Shown: positions 10,253 to 18,605, numbered from the stretch's first letter. The stretch is 64,000 nucleotides of DNA from Pseudomonadota bacterium (GCA_021799355.1 JAJZAQ010000006.1:1-64000); one strand, 5' to 3'. The notes: a model not told the origin generated them from the letters alone. Numbers and translations: made by a program.

Positions 10253-10867
10253 GTGCCGTGCTATGCAATTGAAGGCGTCACCCCGGTCGTCGATCCGAGC
10301 GCCTACGTGCATCCTTCCGCCGTGCTGATCGGCGATGTCCATGTCGGGCCAGAGTGTTATGTCGGGCCTTGCGCCAGCCTGCGCGGCGACTTCGGCCGCA
10401 TCGTGCTGCAGGCTGGAAGCAATATCCAGGACTGCTGCGTGATGCATGGCTTTCCTGGTCACGACACCGTCGTCGAGGTCAACGGACATATCGGCCACGG
10501 CGCTGTTTTGCACAGCTGCGTCGTGCGCCGCGACGCGATGGTCGGAATGAACGCCGTGATCATGGACGACGCCGAAATTGGCGAACAGGCAATCGTTGCG
10601 GCGTGTGCTTTCGTACCTGCCGGTATGGTGATTCCCCCGCGCACGCTGGCGGCTGGGCTTCCGGCAAAGCTGCTCCGCGAACTCAACGCCGAGGAGATCG
10701 CCTGGAAACTCGAAGGAACCAAGACCTACCAGGACCTGGCACGGCGCTGCCGCACCAGTCTGCGGGAGGTCCAACCGCTGACGGTGGCGGAGCCCGGCCG
10801 CCCGACGCTGCAGGCGCCGAAGGTCGCCCCACTGATCGCGCTGCGACGCAAGGAGAGCATGCGATGA
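10253..10867 (+). CDS. paaY: Phenylacetate-pathway thioesterase PaaY (gamma-carbonic-anhydrase-like, left-handed beta-helix)
   Basis: A 204-residue hexapeptide-repeat protein ([27 protein letters not shown], then [13 protein letters not shown]). PaaY hydrolyses toxic CoA intermediates such as 2-hydroxycyclohepta-1,4,6-triene-1-formyl-CoA. The start is most likely the GTG at 10253 because AAGGAGA lies about 6 bases upstream; the open frame continues farther 5' through the operator region without a good start. It overlaps the next gene by ATGA. Confidence 0.88.
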   Translation: MPCYAIEGVTPVVDPSAYVHPSAVLIGDVHVGPECYVGPCASLRGDFGRIVLQAGSNIQDCCVMHGFPGHDTVVEVNGHIGHGAVLHSCVVRRDAMVGMNAVIMDDAEIGEQAIVAACAFVPAGMVIPPRTLAAGLPAKLLRELNAEEIAWKLEGTKTYQDLARRCRTSLREVQPLTVAEPGRPTLQAPKVAPLIALRRKESMR

Positions 10868-11757
10868 ACCACACGCCAAACCCGCCGACGGTTGGAGACA
10901 CCTCTGCCGGCGATCGTCAACACGGTACGGCAGAACTCTTCGTCGGCGCGCGGGACTTGCCAACGGACTCGACCGAATTACGGCTTCGCCTCACCCCATC
11001 GGGGCTTGCCCTCGTCACGCTGGATCGACCGCAGGTGCACAACGCCTTCGACGAGGCACAGATCGAACGTCTCACCCGGGTGTTTGACAAACTGCGCAGC
11101 GACGACACCGTGCGCGCCGTGGTGCTACGCGGCGCCGGGCGACATTTCTGTGCCGGTGCCGACATCGGCTGGATGCGTCGTGCCGCGCTGGCTGGCGAGA
11201 CAGAAAACATCGATGACGCCCGCCGCTTCTCTCGCATGATGCATGCGGTTGCGACCTGTCCAAAGCCAGTCGTTGCTGTCGTGCAGGGAGCAGCGTTCGG
11301 CGGCGGAATGGGTCTGGCCTGCGCGGCAGACATTGTGGTTGCAACGCAGGATGCGAAATTTGCCCTCAGCGAGGCAAAGTTTGGCATCCTGCCGGCTGTC
11401 ATCGGCCCCTACGTGATCAATGCCATCGGTCGCCGCCACGCCACGGAACTGGCGATGACGTGCCGCACGCTATCAGCAACACAGGCGCTGGCGATTGGAT
11501 TGGCCCAGTATGTCGCCACGGCAGAAACGCTGGATACCACTCTGCTCGACGTCCTTCGCGGATTGTTGCGCAGCGGTCCTACCGCGCTGCGCGAAATCAA
11601 GTCGCTGTTTGGCCGACTCTCGGCGCAGCCCGTCGATGACACGACCTCCGAGCTGACAGCTCGAACCATCGCACGGGTGCGCGCCACCTCCGAAGCGAAG
11701 GAGGGGTTTGCCGCGTTCGTCGAAAAACGCGCTCCTGTCTGGTTGACCGATCCCTAG
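10864..11757 (+). CDS. Enoyl-CoA hydratase/isomerase family protein, LiuC-like (possible PaaF substitute)
   Basis: A 297-residue crotonase with about 40 extra N-terminal residues. The oxyanion-hole motif [16 protein letters not shown] and the segment [20 protein letters not shown] followed by [19 protein letters not shown] resemble methylglutaconyl-CoA hydratases. The first catalytic glutamate of typical hydratases (GGGCEL) is a glycine here, while the second (LSEAKFG) is kept. It is coupled to paaY, so it may act as the dehydroadipyl-CoA hydratase PaaF, but the motifs fit a LiuC-type enzyme better. Its last codon lies 67 bp from the split tRNA. Confidence 0.75.
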   Translation: MNHTPNPPTVGDTSAGDRQHGTAELFVGARDLPTDSTELRLRLTPSGLALVTLDRPQVHNAFDEAQIERLTRVFDKLRSDDTVRAVVLRGAGRHFCAGADIGWMRRAALAGETENIDDARRFSRMMHAVATCPKPVVAVVQGAAFGGGMGLACAADIVVATQDAKFALSEAKFGILPAVIGPYVINAIGRRHATELAMTCRTLSATQALAIGLAQYVATAETLDTTLLDVLRGLLRSGPTALREIKSLFGRLSAQPVDDTTSELTARTIARVRATSEAKEGFAAFVEKRAPVWLTDP

Positions 11758-11824
11758 AAGGGACACGGCAAGACAGCAGTGGCCTCTACCCGGGATGCCT
11801 TTCCTTGATTGTTCTTGTATAACT

Positions 11825-11881
11825 TGGTGCCCGGAACCGGGGTCGAACCGGCACGACCGGTTAGGGTCTGCGGATTTTAAG
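11825..11881 (-). pseudogene. 3' half of host tRNA-Leu(UAA), cut by the ICE
   Basis: Read on the minus strand, 11881 to 11825 gives the anticodon loop CTTAAAA, the stem TCCGC, a long variable arm (GACC/GGTC), the T arm with GTTCGA, the acceptor strand TCCGGGC and an encoded CCA (11825-11827). No matching 5' half lies next to it. The 5' half is 41 kb away at 53199-53239: its GCCCGGA pairs perfectly with TCCGGGC and its GCGGA with TCCGC. Joined at the shared 9-bp core, the two give an 89-nt tRNA-Leu(UAA) with CCA. Confidence 0.95.
11873..11881. repeat. attL core, 9-bp direct repeat gattttaag
   Basis: This copy is identical to the one at 53199-53207. On the minus strand it reads CTTAAAATC, the anticodon loop of tRNA-Leu(UAA) plus the first two bases of the 3' stem. 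To its left is host tRNA sequence; to its right (ccagagcatgg) is ICE DNA with no tRNA similarity. Confidence 0.9.
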
Positions 11882-12023
11882 CCAGAGCATGGCATCCGCA
11901 CCGGGCTAACGCTGGACTTGGATGTGGCTTGCTGTAGCAGGTTTTCCGCCAGACCAATGCCTTCGATCATATCCCGGTGCGCGATGCAAACCGCCCCGGT
12001 TCTCCTCCGCCTGGCTCCTAGCC

Positions 12024-12042
12024 GGCCCCTGGAATCGGGGCC
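12024..12042 (+). promoter_or_regulatory. Hairpin just upstream of the integrase gene
   Basis: GGCCCC (12024-12029) and GGGGCC (12037-12042) can form a 6-bp stem with a 7-base loop, followed by TTT and then the integrase ribosome-binding site AGGAG. It could act as a weak terminator or limit int translation. Only the potential structure is seen. Confidence 0.4.
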
Positions 12043-12057
12043 TTTCAGGAGCACCTC

Positions 12058-13263
12058 ATGGCAAAGATCAAACTCACCAAGTCCGTCGTTGACACGGCGC
12101 AGGCGCAAACCTGCGACGTGGAACTCCGGGATACGCTCGTTCCGGGCTTCTTGTGCAAGGTTACACCAACCGGCCGCAAGGTATTCATGGTTCAGTACCG
12201 CACGAACTCCGGCGTGCGGCGCAAGCCGGCAATCGGCCAGTTCGGCGAGCTGACGGTCGAACAGGCCCGATCGCTGGCGCAAGACTGGCTGGCCGAAGTC
12301 CGGCGCGGGGGCGATCCCGGACTCGACAAGGCCGAAGCCCGCAAGGCGCCGACGGTCAAGGAGCTGTGCGGCCGGTTCATGGACGACCACTCCAAGCCGC
12401 ACAACAAGCCCAGCACGCAGGCCGGCTACCAGTACCAGATCGACAGCTTCGTCATCCCGGCCTTCGGCAGCAAGAAGGCTCACGAGGTCACGCGCAACGA
12501 CATTACCGCGCTGATGAAGCGCATGGAGAAGTCGCCCACCCAAGCCAACCGCGTGCTGTCGCTCGTCCGCAAGATGTTCAACCTGGCCGAACTGTGGGGC
12601 TACCGGCCCGATGGCTCCAATCCCTGCCGTCACGTCCCCAAGTACCCGGAAAAGGGTTCGACCCGGCTCATTACCGACGACCAGATGACCAAGCTGTTCG
12701 CCTATCTGGAGAAGGCCGAGGCCGAGGGCTTGGAACATCCCATCCACCTGCTGGCCGTCCGGCTGCAATTCGAGTTCGCGGCGCGCATGTCGGAAATCCT
12801 GCTGTTGCAATGGGATTGGCTCGACCTGCCCAACGGCCGGGTGGTATGGCCGGACAGCAAGACCGGCGATATGTCCAAGCCCCTGAGCGCCGAGGCTCGC
12901 CGCCTGTTGGAGAGTGCCCCCCACTATGGCGATTCGCCCTACGTTTGCCCTGCGATCCTCGATCACAAGAAGCCGCTAAGCCCCCACTCCTACTATCAGG
13001 CGTGGCGGCGCATCCTTGACCGTGCCGGTGTGCCGAAGGTCGGCACCCACGGCATCCGCCACCGCTCGGCGACGGACATTGCCAATTCGGGCGTGCCGCT
13101 CAAGGTCGGCATGGCGCTGACAGCGCACAAGACCGTGGCGATGTTCATGCGCTATGTCCACACCGAGGACGATCCTGTGCGCCAGGCGGCCGAGCTGGTG
13201 GCGACCCGGCGCCAGACCATCACGAAGGCGCGGCAACGCCAGCCCCAGGAGGCCACGGCATGA
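12058..13263 (+). CDS. int: Tyrosine recombinase, ICE integrase
   Basis: The 401-residue protein has an N-terminal arm-binding region (residues 1-100), a core-binding domain (about 100-195) and a catalytic domain. Likely active-site residues are R243 (AARMSE), H331 and R334 (HGIRHR), H357 (TAHKT) and the nucleophile Y366 (RYVH). AGGAG precedes the ATG. It lies 177 bp inside attL, the expected place for the enzyme that recombines the anticodon-loop core. It overlaps the next gene by ATGA. Confidence 0.93.
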   Translation: MAKIKLTKSVVDTAQAQTCDVELRDTLVPGFLCKVTPTGRKVFMVQYRTNSGVRRKPAIGQFGELTVEQARSLAQDWLAEVRRGGDPGLDKAEARKAPTVKELCGRFMDDHSKPHNKPSTQAGYQYQIDSFVIPAFGSKKAHEVTRNDITALMKRMEKSPTQANRVLSLVRKMFNLAELWGYRPDGSNPCRHVPKYPEKGSTRLITDDQMTKLFAYLEKAEAEGLEHPIHLLAVRLQFEFAARMSEILLLQWDWLDLPNGRVVWPDSKTGDMSKPLSAEARRLLESAPHYGDSPYVCPAILDHKKPLSPHSYYQAWRRILDRAGVPKVGTHGIRHRSATDIANSGVPLKVGMALTAHKTVAMFMRYVHTEDDPVRQAAELVATRRQTITKARQRQPQEATA

Positions 13264-14423
13264 GCGCCCGGACGCCCAAAGCAGTAAAAGGCGCTGCCGT
13301 GCCTGCCGGCTACGCCGGCATCCACGGCGGCATCGTGGAACTGCTCGATGCCGCCCGCCAGGCGGCGGCGCGCAGCGTCAATGCGCTGATGACGGCCAGC
13401 TATTGGGAGATTGGTCGCCGCATCGTGGAGGCCGAGCAACAGGGCGAACGGCGCGCAGGGTACGGCGAACAGTTGATCGTCCGGTTGTCCGCCGACCTGA
13501 CCGCCCGCTTCGGGCGCGGATTCAGCCCGGACAACCTGGAGAACATGCGGCGGTTCTTCGCCGCCTATCCCCGGCCGGTGATTTCCGAGGCACTGTCTCG
13601 GAAATCGGGGGACGGATTGCCTGCCGAGAAATCCGAGACAGCGTCTCGGAAATTGGCCCTGGGCGAGTTGGCGCAGGTGTTCACGTTGCCGTGGTCGGCC
13701 TACGTGCGGCTGCTGTCGGTCAAGGACGAGCACGCCCGCCGCTTCTACGAGGCCGAGGCGCTACGCGGCGGCTGGAGCGTGCGCCAGTTGGATCGGCAGA
13801 TCGGCAGCCAGTTCTACGAGCGCACCGCCTTGTCGAAGGACAAGGCGGAAATGCTGGTCAAGGGCGCTGCGCCCCGGCCGGAGGATGCCGTCATGCCCGA
13901 CGATGCGATCAAAGACCCGTATGTGCTGGAGTTCCTGAACCTCAAGGATGAGTATTCCGAATCCGATCTTGAAGCGGCCCTTATCCAGCGGCTGGAGGAT
14001 TTTCTGCTGGAGCTGGGCGAAGGGTTCACCTTCGTCGGCCGGCAGCGGCGCTTACGCATCGACCAAACGTGGTATCGGGTGGATCTGCTGTTTTTCCACC
14101 GGCGGTTGCGCTGCCTGGTCATCATCGACTTGAAGCTGGGTAGCCTGACCCATGCGGACGTGGGCCAGATGCACATGTATTGCAACTACGCCAAGGAGCA
14201 TTGGGCCTATCCCGATGAAAACCCGCCCGTGGGTTTGATCCTCTGCGCCGATAAGGGCCACGCGCTGGCGCGGTACGCCTTGGAAGGCTTACCGACGAAG
14301 GTGATGGCGGCGAACTACCGCACCGTGCTGCCGGATGCCGAACTGTTGCAGAAGGAGCTGGAAACCACGCGGCGCCTGCTGGAATCGCGCGCGGCGAAAC
14401 AGCCCAGGAAGCTCCCGCAATAG
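13260..14423 (+). CDS. YhcG/DUF1016 family PD-(D/E)XK nuclease-domain protein
   Basis: A 387-residue protein with the DUF1016 N-terminal domain (ASYWEIGRRIVEAEQQGERRAGYGEQLI, then LENMRRFFAAYP) and a C-terminal nuclease fold with motif VDLLFFHRRLRC followed by IIDLKLG. Members occur on many mobile elements and near restriction or defence genes; their exact target is unsettled. The start overlaps the int stop (ATGA), so nuclease and integrase are translated together. That is unusual enough to suggest a role in ICE maintenance or defence. Confidence 0.85.
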   Translation: MSARTPKAVKGAAVPAGYAGIHGGIVELLDAARQAAARSVNALMTASYWEIGRRIVEAEQQGERRAGYGEQLIVRLSADLTARFGRGFSPDNLENMRRFFAAYPRPVISEALSRKSGDGLPAEKSETASRKLALGELAQVFTLPWSAYVRLLSVKDEHARRFYEAEALRGGWSVRQLDRQIGSQFYERTALSKDKAEMLVKGAAPRPEDAVMPDDAIKDPYVLEFLNLKDEYSESDLEAALIQRLEDFLLELGEGFTFVGRQRRLRIDQTWYRVDLLFFHRRLRCLVIIDLKLGSLTHADVGQMHMYCNYAKEHWAYPDENPPVGLILCADKGHALARYALEGLPTKVMAANYRTVLPDAELLQKELETTRRLLESRAAKQPRKLPQ

Positions 14424-14474
14424 CTGGGCGTCGCAGCGTGCCGCCGTCGGGTTCCGCGGCTGCACCAGCCTGCG

Positions 14475-15305
14475 CTACAAATGAATCGGCCGCCTAAGCA
14501 ACGCTGCGCTGGCAGGACACAAGCTCGCAGCCTGCCGCGTCGCCAGCACTGAAGCCGGTGCGCTTGTGCGCTCCACCGGCTTGAAGCCCTGGCGCTCGAA
14601 GAACGGCGCTGCCGTCGTGGTCAGCAGCCAAGCGTCGCGCCCGCCTTCGTCGAAGGCGCGGCGTAGCAGCAGCGCGAGGATGCCGCCACCAATGCCGCGC
14701 TGGCGCGCGTGCGGCAGCACGAACAGGGAGCGCACCAGCACATCCCGTCCCATCCGCTCGAAGCCGCCGTAGCCCACGCGCTTGCCTGTCACCGTGGCAT
14801 AGGCAAAGAAGCTGCGCCCCGGTTCGGTCAGATCGTCCGTGGGAAGTCCGGCCTCCTGCAAAGCCATGATGAGGCCTGTGTCGTTGCCCGCGGTCGGCGT
14901 ATCCACCAGCAGCGGCGTACCGTCTTCTTTGCGAATCTCGCCCGCCGGCCGCTGCGGCAGCAGTTCGATCACCATGTCCGAGGGCCGGCATAGGCGTACG
15001 CCCAGGGGCGACACCACGATGGGCCGATTGATGAGGATCGGATGCGCCAGCATCTGGTCGATCAGTTCGTCGTCGCTCCAATGGGCAGCATCCAGCCCGA
15101 GTTCCTTGTAAGGCGTGCCCTTGATGCGCAGCACGTCCCGCACGCCCATGTCCATCCGTGCGATCAGAGCCTTCAAGGTTTCGCGGTCAGGCGGCGTCGT
15201 CAGGTACTCGATGACCGTGGGCGCGATGCCGCTGGCGCGGATCAGCGCCAGCGTGTTGCGCGACGTGCCGCAGTCCGGGTTGTGGTAGATCGTGACGGTA
15301 CTCAT
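14475..15305 (-). CDS. arsC-arsN2: Fusion of glutaredoxin-type arsenate reductase ArsC with ArsN2-type GNAT acetyltransferase
   Basis: Residues 1-120 are a glutaredoxin-coupled arsenate reductase: catalytic C12 in NPDCGTSRNT and arginines R60, R94 and R107, the set known from plasmid R773 ArsC. Residues about 140-260 form a GNAT domain with the acetyl-CoA loop RQRGIGGGIL (201-210), as in ArsN2 proteins of ars operons. The fusion couples arsenate reduction to an acetylation whose natural substrate is uncertain. The start overlaps the ACR3 gene by four bases (ATGA), so both belong to one leftward operon. Confidence 0.9.
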   Translation of the reverse strand: MSTVTIYHNPDCGTSRNTLALIRASGIAPTVIEYLTTPPDRETLKALIARMDMGVRDVLRIKGTPYKELGLDAAHWSDDELIDQMLAHPILINRPIVVSPLGVRLCRPSDMVIELLPQRPAGEIRKEDGTPLLVDTPTAGNDTGLIMALQEAGLPTDDLTEPGRSFFAYATVTGKRVGYGGFERMGRDVLVRSLFVLPHARQRGIGGGILALLLRRAFDEGGRDAWLLTTTAAPFFERQGFKPVERTSAPASVLATRQAASLCPASAALLRRPIHL

Positions 15306-16396
15306 GCTGAATGCCTTGCCGCGTTGCGCGGAGCCTGTTCGTACCAGCCGCGCGAGCGATTGACCACGCGCACGACCAGCAGCATCACCGGCACCTCGAT
15401 CAGCACGCCGACCACGGTGGCCAGCGCGGCGCCGGAATGGAAGCCGAACAGGCTGATGGCCGCCGCCACGGCCAGCTCGAAGAAGTTGCTCGCGCCGATC
15501 AACGCCGAGGGGCAGGCGATGTTGTGCTTCTCGCCCACCTTGCGGTTGAGCCAGTAGGCCAAGCCGGAGTTAAAGAACACCTGGATCAAAATGGGCACCG
15601 CCAACATGGCGATGACCAGCGGCTGTTGCAGGATGGCCTGGCCTTGGAAGGCGAACAGCAGCACCAGCGTCAGCAGCAAGGCCGCGATCGACAGCGGGCC
15701 GATGCGCTCCAGGGCTTGATCGAACGCGGCCCGGCCCCGGCGCAGCAGCGTGCGGCGCCAGAGCTGCGCGAGGATGACCGGGATGACGATGTAGAGCACC
15801 ACCGACACCAGCAGCGTGTCCCACGGCACCGTGATGGCCGACAGGCCCAGCAGCAGCCCTACGATGGGCGCGAAGGCGAACACCATGATGGTGTCGTTCA
15901 AGGCCACCTGAGACAGCGTGAACACCGGATCGCCGCCCGTCAGCCGGCTCCAGACGAACACCATTGCCGTGCAGGGCGCGGCGGCCAGCAGGATCAGGCC
16001 GGCCACGTAGCTGTCGAGCTGGTCGGCCGGCAACCACTCGGCGAAGACTTGGCGAATGAAGATCCACGCCAGCAGCGCCATCGAGAACGGCTTGACCGCC
16101 CAATTGACGAACAGCGTGACACCGATGCCGCGCCAGTGCTGCTTGACCTGGCCCAGCGCACTGAAGTCCACCTTGAGCAGCATCGGGATCACCATGATCC
16201 AGATCAGCAGGCCCACCGGCAGATTGACCTGCGCCACTTCCATGCGGCCGATGGCCTGGAACACGCCGGGCGCAAGCTGGCCCAGGGCGATGCCGGCGAC
16301 GATGCACAGCAGCACCCACACGGTCAGGTAGCGCTCGAAGCCGCTCATGGCGGGCACCGCCGGCGCACGGCCGGCGGTATCGGTTCCTGCGGTCAT
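15302..16396 (-). CDS. acr3: ACR3-family arsenite efflux transporter
   Basis: A 364-residue membrane protein with about ten hydrophobic segments. It shows the ACR3 hallmarks ILLAAAPCTAMVFVWSRL (conserved cysteine in the APCTAMV motif) and SALIGASNFFELAVA. It expels arsenite through the inner membrane. I place the start at 16396 (MTAGTD), 10 bp after the LMW-type arsC gene, since a longer frame would overlap that gene. Confidence 0.93.
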   Translation of the reverse strand: MTAGTDTAGRAPAVPAMSGFERYLTVWVLLCIVAGIALGQLAPGVFQAIGRMEVAQVNLPVGLLIWIMVIPMLLKVDFSALGQVKQHWRGIGVTLFVNWAVKPFSMALLAWIFIRQVFAEWLPADQLDSYVAGLILLAAAPCTAMVFVWSRLTGGDPVFTLSQVALNDTIMVFAFAPIVGLLLGLSAITVPWDTLLVSVVLYIVIPVILAQLWRRTLLRRGRAAFDQALERIGPLSIAALLLTLVLLFAFQGQAILQQPLVIAMLAVPILIQVFFNSGLAYWLNRKVGEKHNIACPSALIGASNFFELAVAAAISLFGFHSGAALATVVGVLIEVPVMLLVVRVVNRSRGWYEQAPRNAARHSA

Positions 16397-16406
16397 CGCG
16401 CCGGCC

Positions 16407-16904
16407 TCACTGGCGGCCAATGTCGCGCAGCTCGCGCTGCAAGGACATGGCATCGAGGCTTTTCAGGGGCAGCGACAGGAACAGTTCGATGCGCCGGCGC
16501 AGCGTGATCGCGGCGTCCGTGAACGCCTTGCGCTGCTGTTCCTCCGTGCCTTCGACGGCCGCTGGGTCGGGCACGCCCCAATGGGCCGACACCGGCTTGC
16601 CCGGCCAGAGCGGGCACGCCTCTCCGGCGGCGTTGTCGCAGACGGTGAAGATGAAGTCAAACACCGGCGCATCCGGCGCCACGAACTCGTCCCAGCTCTT
16701 GCTGCGGTAGCCGGTCGCCGGCAGATGCAGGCGCTCCAGCGTGGCGAGCGCCAAGGGATGCACTTCGCCTCTCGGATGACTGCCCGCCGACCAGGCGCGG
16801 AAGCGCCCCTGGCCCAATGCGTTGAGGATGCCTTCGGCGAGGATCGACCGGGCCGAATTGCCCGTGCAGATGAACAAGGCGTTATAGGTGGTTTCTGTCG
16901 TCAT
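16407..16904 (-). CDS. arsC: Arsenate reductase, low-molecular-weight phosphatase type
   Basis: A 165-residue protein with the P-loop CTGNSARS (C13 and R19) and the general acid in HWGVPDPA. This class reduces arsenate with thioredoxin or glutathione/glutaredoxin and is unrelated in fold to the ArsC domain of the neighbouring fusion. The operon thus encodes two different arsenate reductases feeding one pump. Confidence 0.92.
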   Translation of the reverse strand: MTTETTYNALFICTGNSARSILAEGILNALGQGRFRAWSAGSHPRGEVHPLALATLERLHLPATGYRSKSWDEFVAPDAPVFDFIFTVCDNAAGEACPLWPGKPVSAHWGVPDPAAVEGTEEQQRKAFTDAAITLRRRIELFLSLPLKSLDAMSLQRELRDIGRQ

Positions 16905-16916
16905 GCGCGCCTCGCG

Positions 16917-17369
16917 TCAGCAGCAGGAAGTAGCCGACTTCGCGGAACGCGGCGCGCAGCACGCCGCGGCGGCGCCGGGCGCAGGCTGGGGCGCTTCGTT
17001 GAAGACGGGGATGTTGCCCAGCGTGTGGAAGTGTTCCCAGGCCACGCCCTGCGGGTCGGTGATCCAGTGCTTCTCGCTGCGCGCGTAGCAGCAGGTCGTG
17101 GTGCCTTCGTCGAGCAGCGCCATGTCAGCGGCCTGCGCGCGGGCCTTCAGCGTAGCGAGTTCGTCGGCGTCGTCGGTCTGGATGCCCAGGTGGTCGATGC
17201 CCGGCTTGTTGCCGCGCGTGGAGATGGCGAAGTTCACCGGCGGGTCTTCGAGCATCCACTTTGCGTAGTCGCCTTCGACACGCGCGGGCTGCGCGGCGAA
17301 CAGTTGGGAGTAGAAGCCGATGCTGCGGTTCAGATCATCGACGTGCAGGTGGACGTGAAAGCGCTTCAT
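16917..17369 (-). CDS. arsI: ArsI/CadI-family vicinal-oxygen-chelate protein (probable C-As lyase)
   Basis: The 150-residue protein has the glyoxalase-like fold with metal-ligand candidates H5 (or H7/H9), H60 (GIDHLG) and E112 (WEHF), plus the vicinal cysteine pair C93-C94 (TTCCYAR) that binds trivalent organoarsenicals in ArsI. The cysteine-rich tail (AACCAPRSAKSATSCC) is a common extension. ArsI demethylates methylarsenite with oxygen; some relatives are annotated CadI, so cadmium binding cannot be excluded. Confidence 0.85.
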   Translation of the reverse strand: MKRFHVHLHVDDLNRSIGFYSQLFAAQPARVEGDYAKWMLEDPPVNFAISTRGNKPGIDHLGIQTDDADELATLKARAQAADMALLDEGTTTCCYARSEKHWITDPQGVAWEHFHTLGNIPVFNEAPQPAPGAAAACCAPRSAKSATSCC

Positions 17370-17381
17370 GGGGATTTCCTT

Positions 17382-17711
17382 TCAGCAGGACTTGCAGGCA
17401 GAGGAGGATTCGGTGACTTCGCACGCACTGCCCTGGCAGCAGTGCTCGGTCATGTAGCCGAGCAGGCTGTTCATTTGCGCGAAGTCGGCGCGGTAGATCA
17501 GGTTGCGGCCTTGCTGCTCGATGGTGACGAGGCCGGCATGGGCCAGCTCCTTCAGATGGAAGGACAGGGTGTTGCGGGCCACGTCGAGCTGGTCGGCCAG
17601 GACGCTGGGCGTGAGCCCTTCGGGGCCGGCGACGACCAGGGCGCGGAACACGCGCAGGCGCTGGGTATGGGCCAGGGCACCAAGGGCGGAAACGGCTTGA
17701 TCTTCGTTCAT
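17382..17711 (-). CDS. arsR: ArsR-family arsenite-responsive repressor
   Basis: A 109-residue winged-helix repressor (LADQLDVARNTLSFHLKELAHAGL recognition region). The arsenite sensor is probably the C-terminal cluster C91, C92 and C97 (EHCCQGSAC), resembling the ArsR of Acidithiobacillus rather than that of R773. First gene of the leftward arsR-arsI-arsC-acr3-arsC/arsN2 operon. An upstream ATG at 17729 would read through the operator-like dyad, so I prefer 17711. No ribosome-binding site is visible before 17711, so the message may be leaderless. Confidence 0.9.
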   Translation of the reverse strand: MNEDQAVSALGALAHTQRLRVFRALVVAGPEGLTPSVLADQLDVARNTLSFHLKELAHAGLVTIEQQGRNLIYRADFAQMNSLLGYMTEHCCQGSACEVTESSSACKSC

Positions 17712-17713
17712 GG

Positions 17714-17737
17714 TTCGATAATACAACATTTATTGAA
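17714..17737. promoter_or_regulatory. ArsR operator-like dyad
   Basis: TTCGATAA (17714-17721) and TTATTGAA (17730-17737) are inverted repeats with one mismatch and an 8-bp spacer. They end 2 bp from the arsR start codon. The place and AT-rich character, in an otherwise GC-rich region, fit an autoregulatory ArsR site. Confidence 0.65.
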
Positions 17738-17742
17738 TCATT

Positions 17743-18093
17743 GTGCAAGGAGCTAGCAAACAGAACCTCATGGCGTCCCGGCGTGCCGCCGTCGGGTTCG
17801 CGGGCTACGCCCCGCGCTTCGTGCCGAATCGCGGCCATTCGGCTTTGACCCCTGACGCCTCCGGCCCTCTCGGGCCTGCGCGCTCCGCTTGCCCCAAAAG
17901 CCGACTGTGTGCAGTGGGCGGGTGTGGGCGGTCTTGCTGTTCCCTTCACCGTATCACGGCGTTCTCGCCGTCAAGGGCGGCGCGCGCCATGCGCGCTTGC
18001 GTCCTGGCGGCCGTCTGCGACCCCTGACTGCTTGCGCTGCGCCGTGCTGGCGCCGGTTCCGGGCAATTCCGCCCGAGCAACCGGAGCACGATC
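17743..18093. other. Non-coding region between arsR and radC
   Basis: I see no credible gene here. The first part is GC-rich ICE spacer. The second part holds the first copy of a repeated leader-like module (17931-18047) directly upstream of radC, which starts after CCGGAGCACGATC. Confidence 0.6.
17931..18047 (+). repeat. Leader module, copy 1 (upstream of radC)
   Basis: From gtcttgctgttcccttca to cttgcgctgcgccgtgc this stretch recurs at 18722-18847 with only a few substitutions and a 9-bp gcgcgccat duplication in the second copy. Each copy lies about 46-48 bp before the start of an ICE gene on the same strand, so it may be a shared 5' regulatory element. Confidence 0.85.
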
Positions 18094-18600
18094 ATGTCGC
18101 AACTGACCCTCTCTCTCGATACCCCGCTGATGGTGCGCGATGGCCGTGGGCGCTATCGGCCGGCGGACGCCGACCAGATTCTGGAAGCCGCACGCCAGGT
18201 CATCGAACAGAAGATGCAGCGTGGCGCGACGTTCACGTCGCCGGAGGCGGTGAAGGACTACCTGCGCGCCAAGCTGGCCGGCTTCGAGCACGAAGTCTTC
18301 GCGGTGTTGTTCCTCGACACGCGCCATCGGCTGATCGACTACGTGGAGATGTTCCACGGCACGATCGACGCCGCCGAGGTGCATCCGCGCGAGGTAGTGA
18401 AGCAGGCGCTGCGACTCAATGCGGCGGCGGTCATCGTTTCGCACAACCATCCGAGCGGGAACCCCGAGCCGAGCGCGGCCGATAAGGCGCTGACCTCGCA
18501 GCTTCGGCAGGCGCTGGCGCTGGTGGACGTTCGCACGTTGGATCACATCATCGTCGCGGGAAGCCGTACCACGTCATTCGCCGAGCGCGGCCTGCTTTGA
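18094..18600 (+). CDS. radC: RadC/YeeS-family JAB1/MPN domain protein
   Basis: A 168-residue protein with the JAMM metal-binding motif H117-N-H119-P-S-G...D130 (SHNHPSGNPEPSAAD). Despite the historic name, RadC-type proteins have no proven DNA-repair role; they are very common on ICEs and genomic islands. A rho-independent terminator follows at once. Confidence 0.88.
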   Translation: MSQLTLSLDTPLMVRDGRGRYRPADADQILEAARQVIEQKMQRGATFTSPEAVKDYLRAKLAGFEHEVFAVLFLDTRHRLIDYVEMFHGTIDAAEVHPREVVKQALRLNAAAVIVSHNHPSGNPEPSAADKALTSQLRQALALVDVRTLDHIIVAGSRTTSFAERGLL

Positions 18601-18605
18601 CCCTT

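Noticed and set aside
11882-11907. Sequence right of attL reads GCCCGG on the minus strand and could be a new 5' half for the left tRNA piece
   Set aside because: Only six of seven acceptor bases would pair, the segment before the anticodon loop is about 8 nt too short, and no D arm or anticodon stem can form. It is not a tRNA.
11795-12253. Rightward open frame across attL and the tRNA half
   Set aside because: It reads through tRNA sequence and the start of int in another frame; no ribosome-binding site or protein-like composition.
11473-12966. Leftward frame of about 500 codons opposite the hydratase and int
   Set aside because: It spans the tRNA half and attL and covers two unrelated genes in antisense; a shadow frame.
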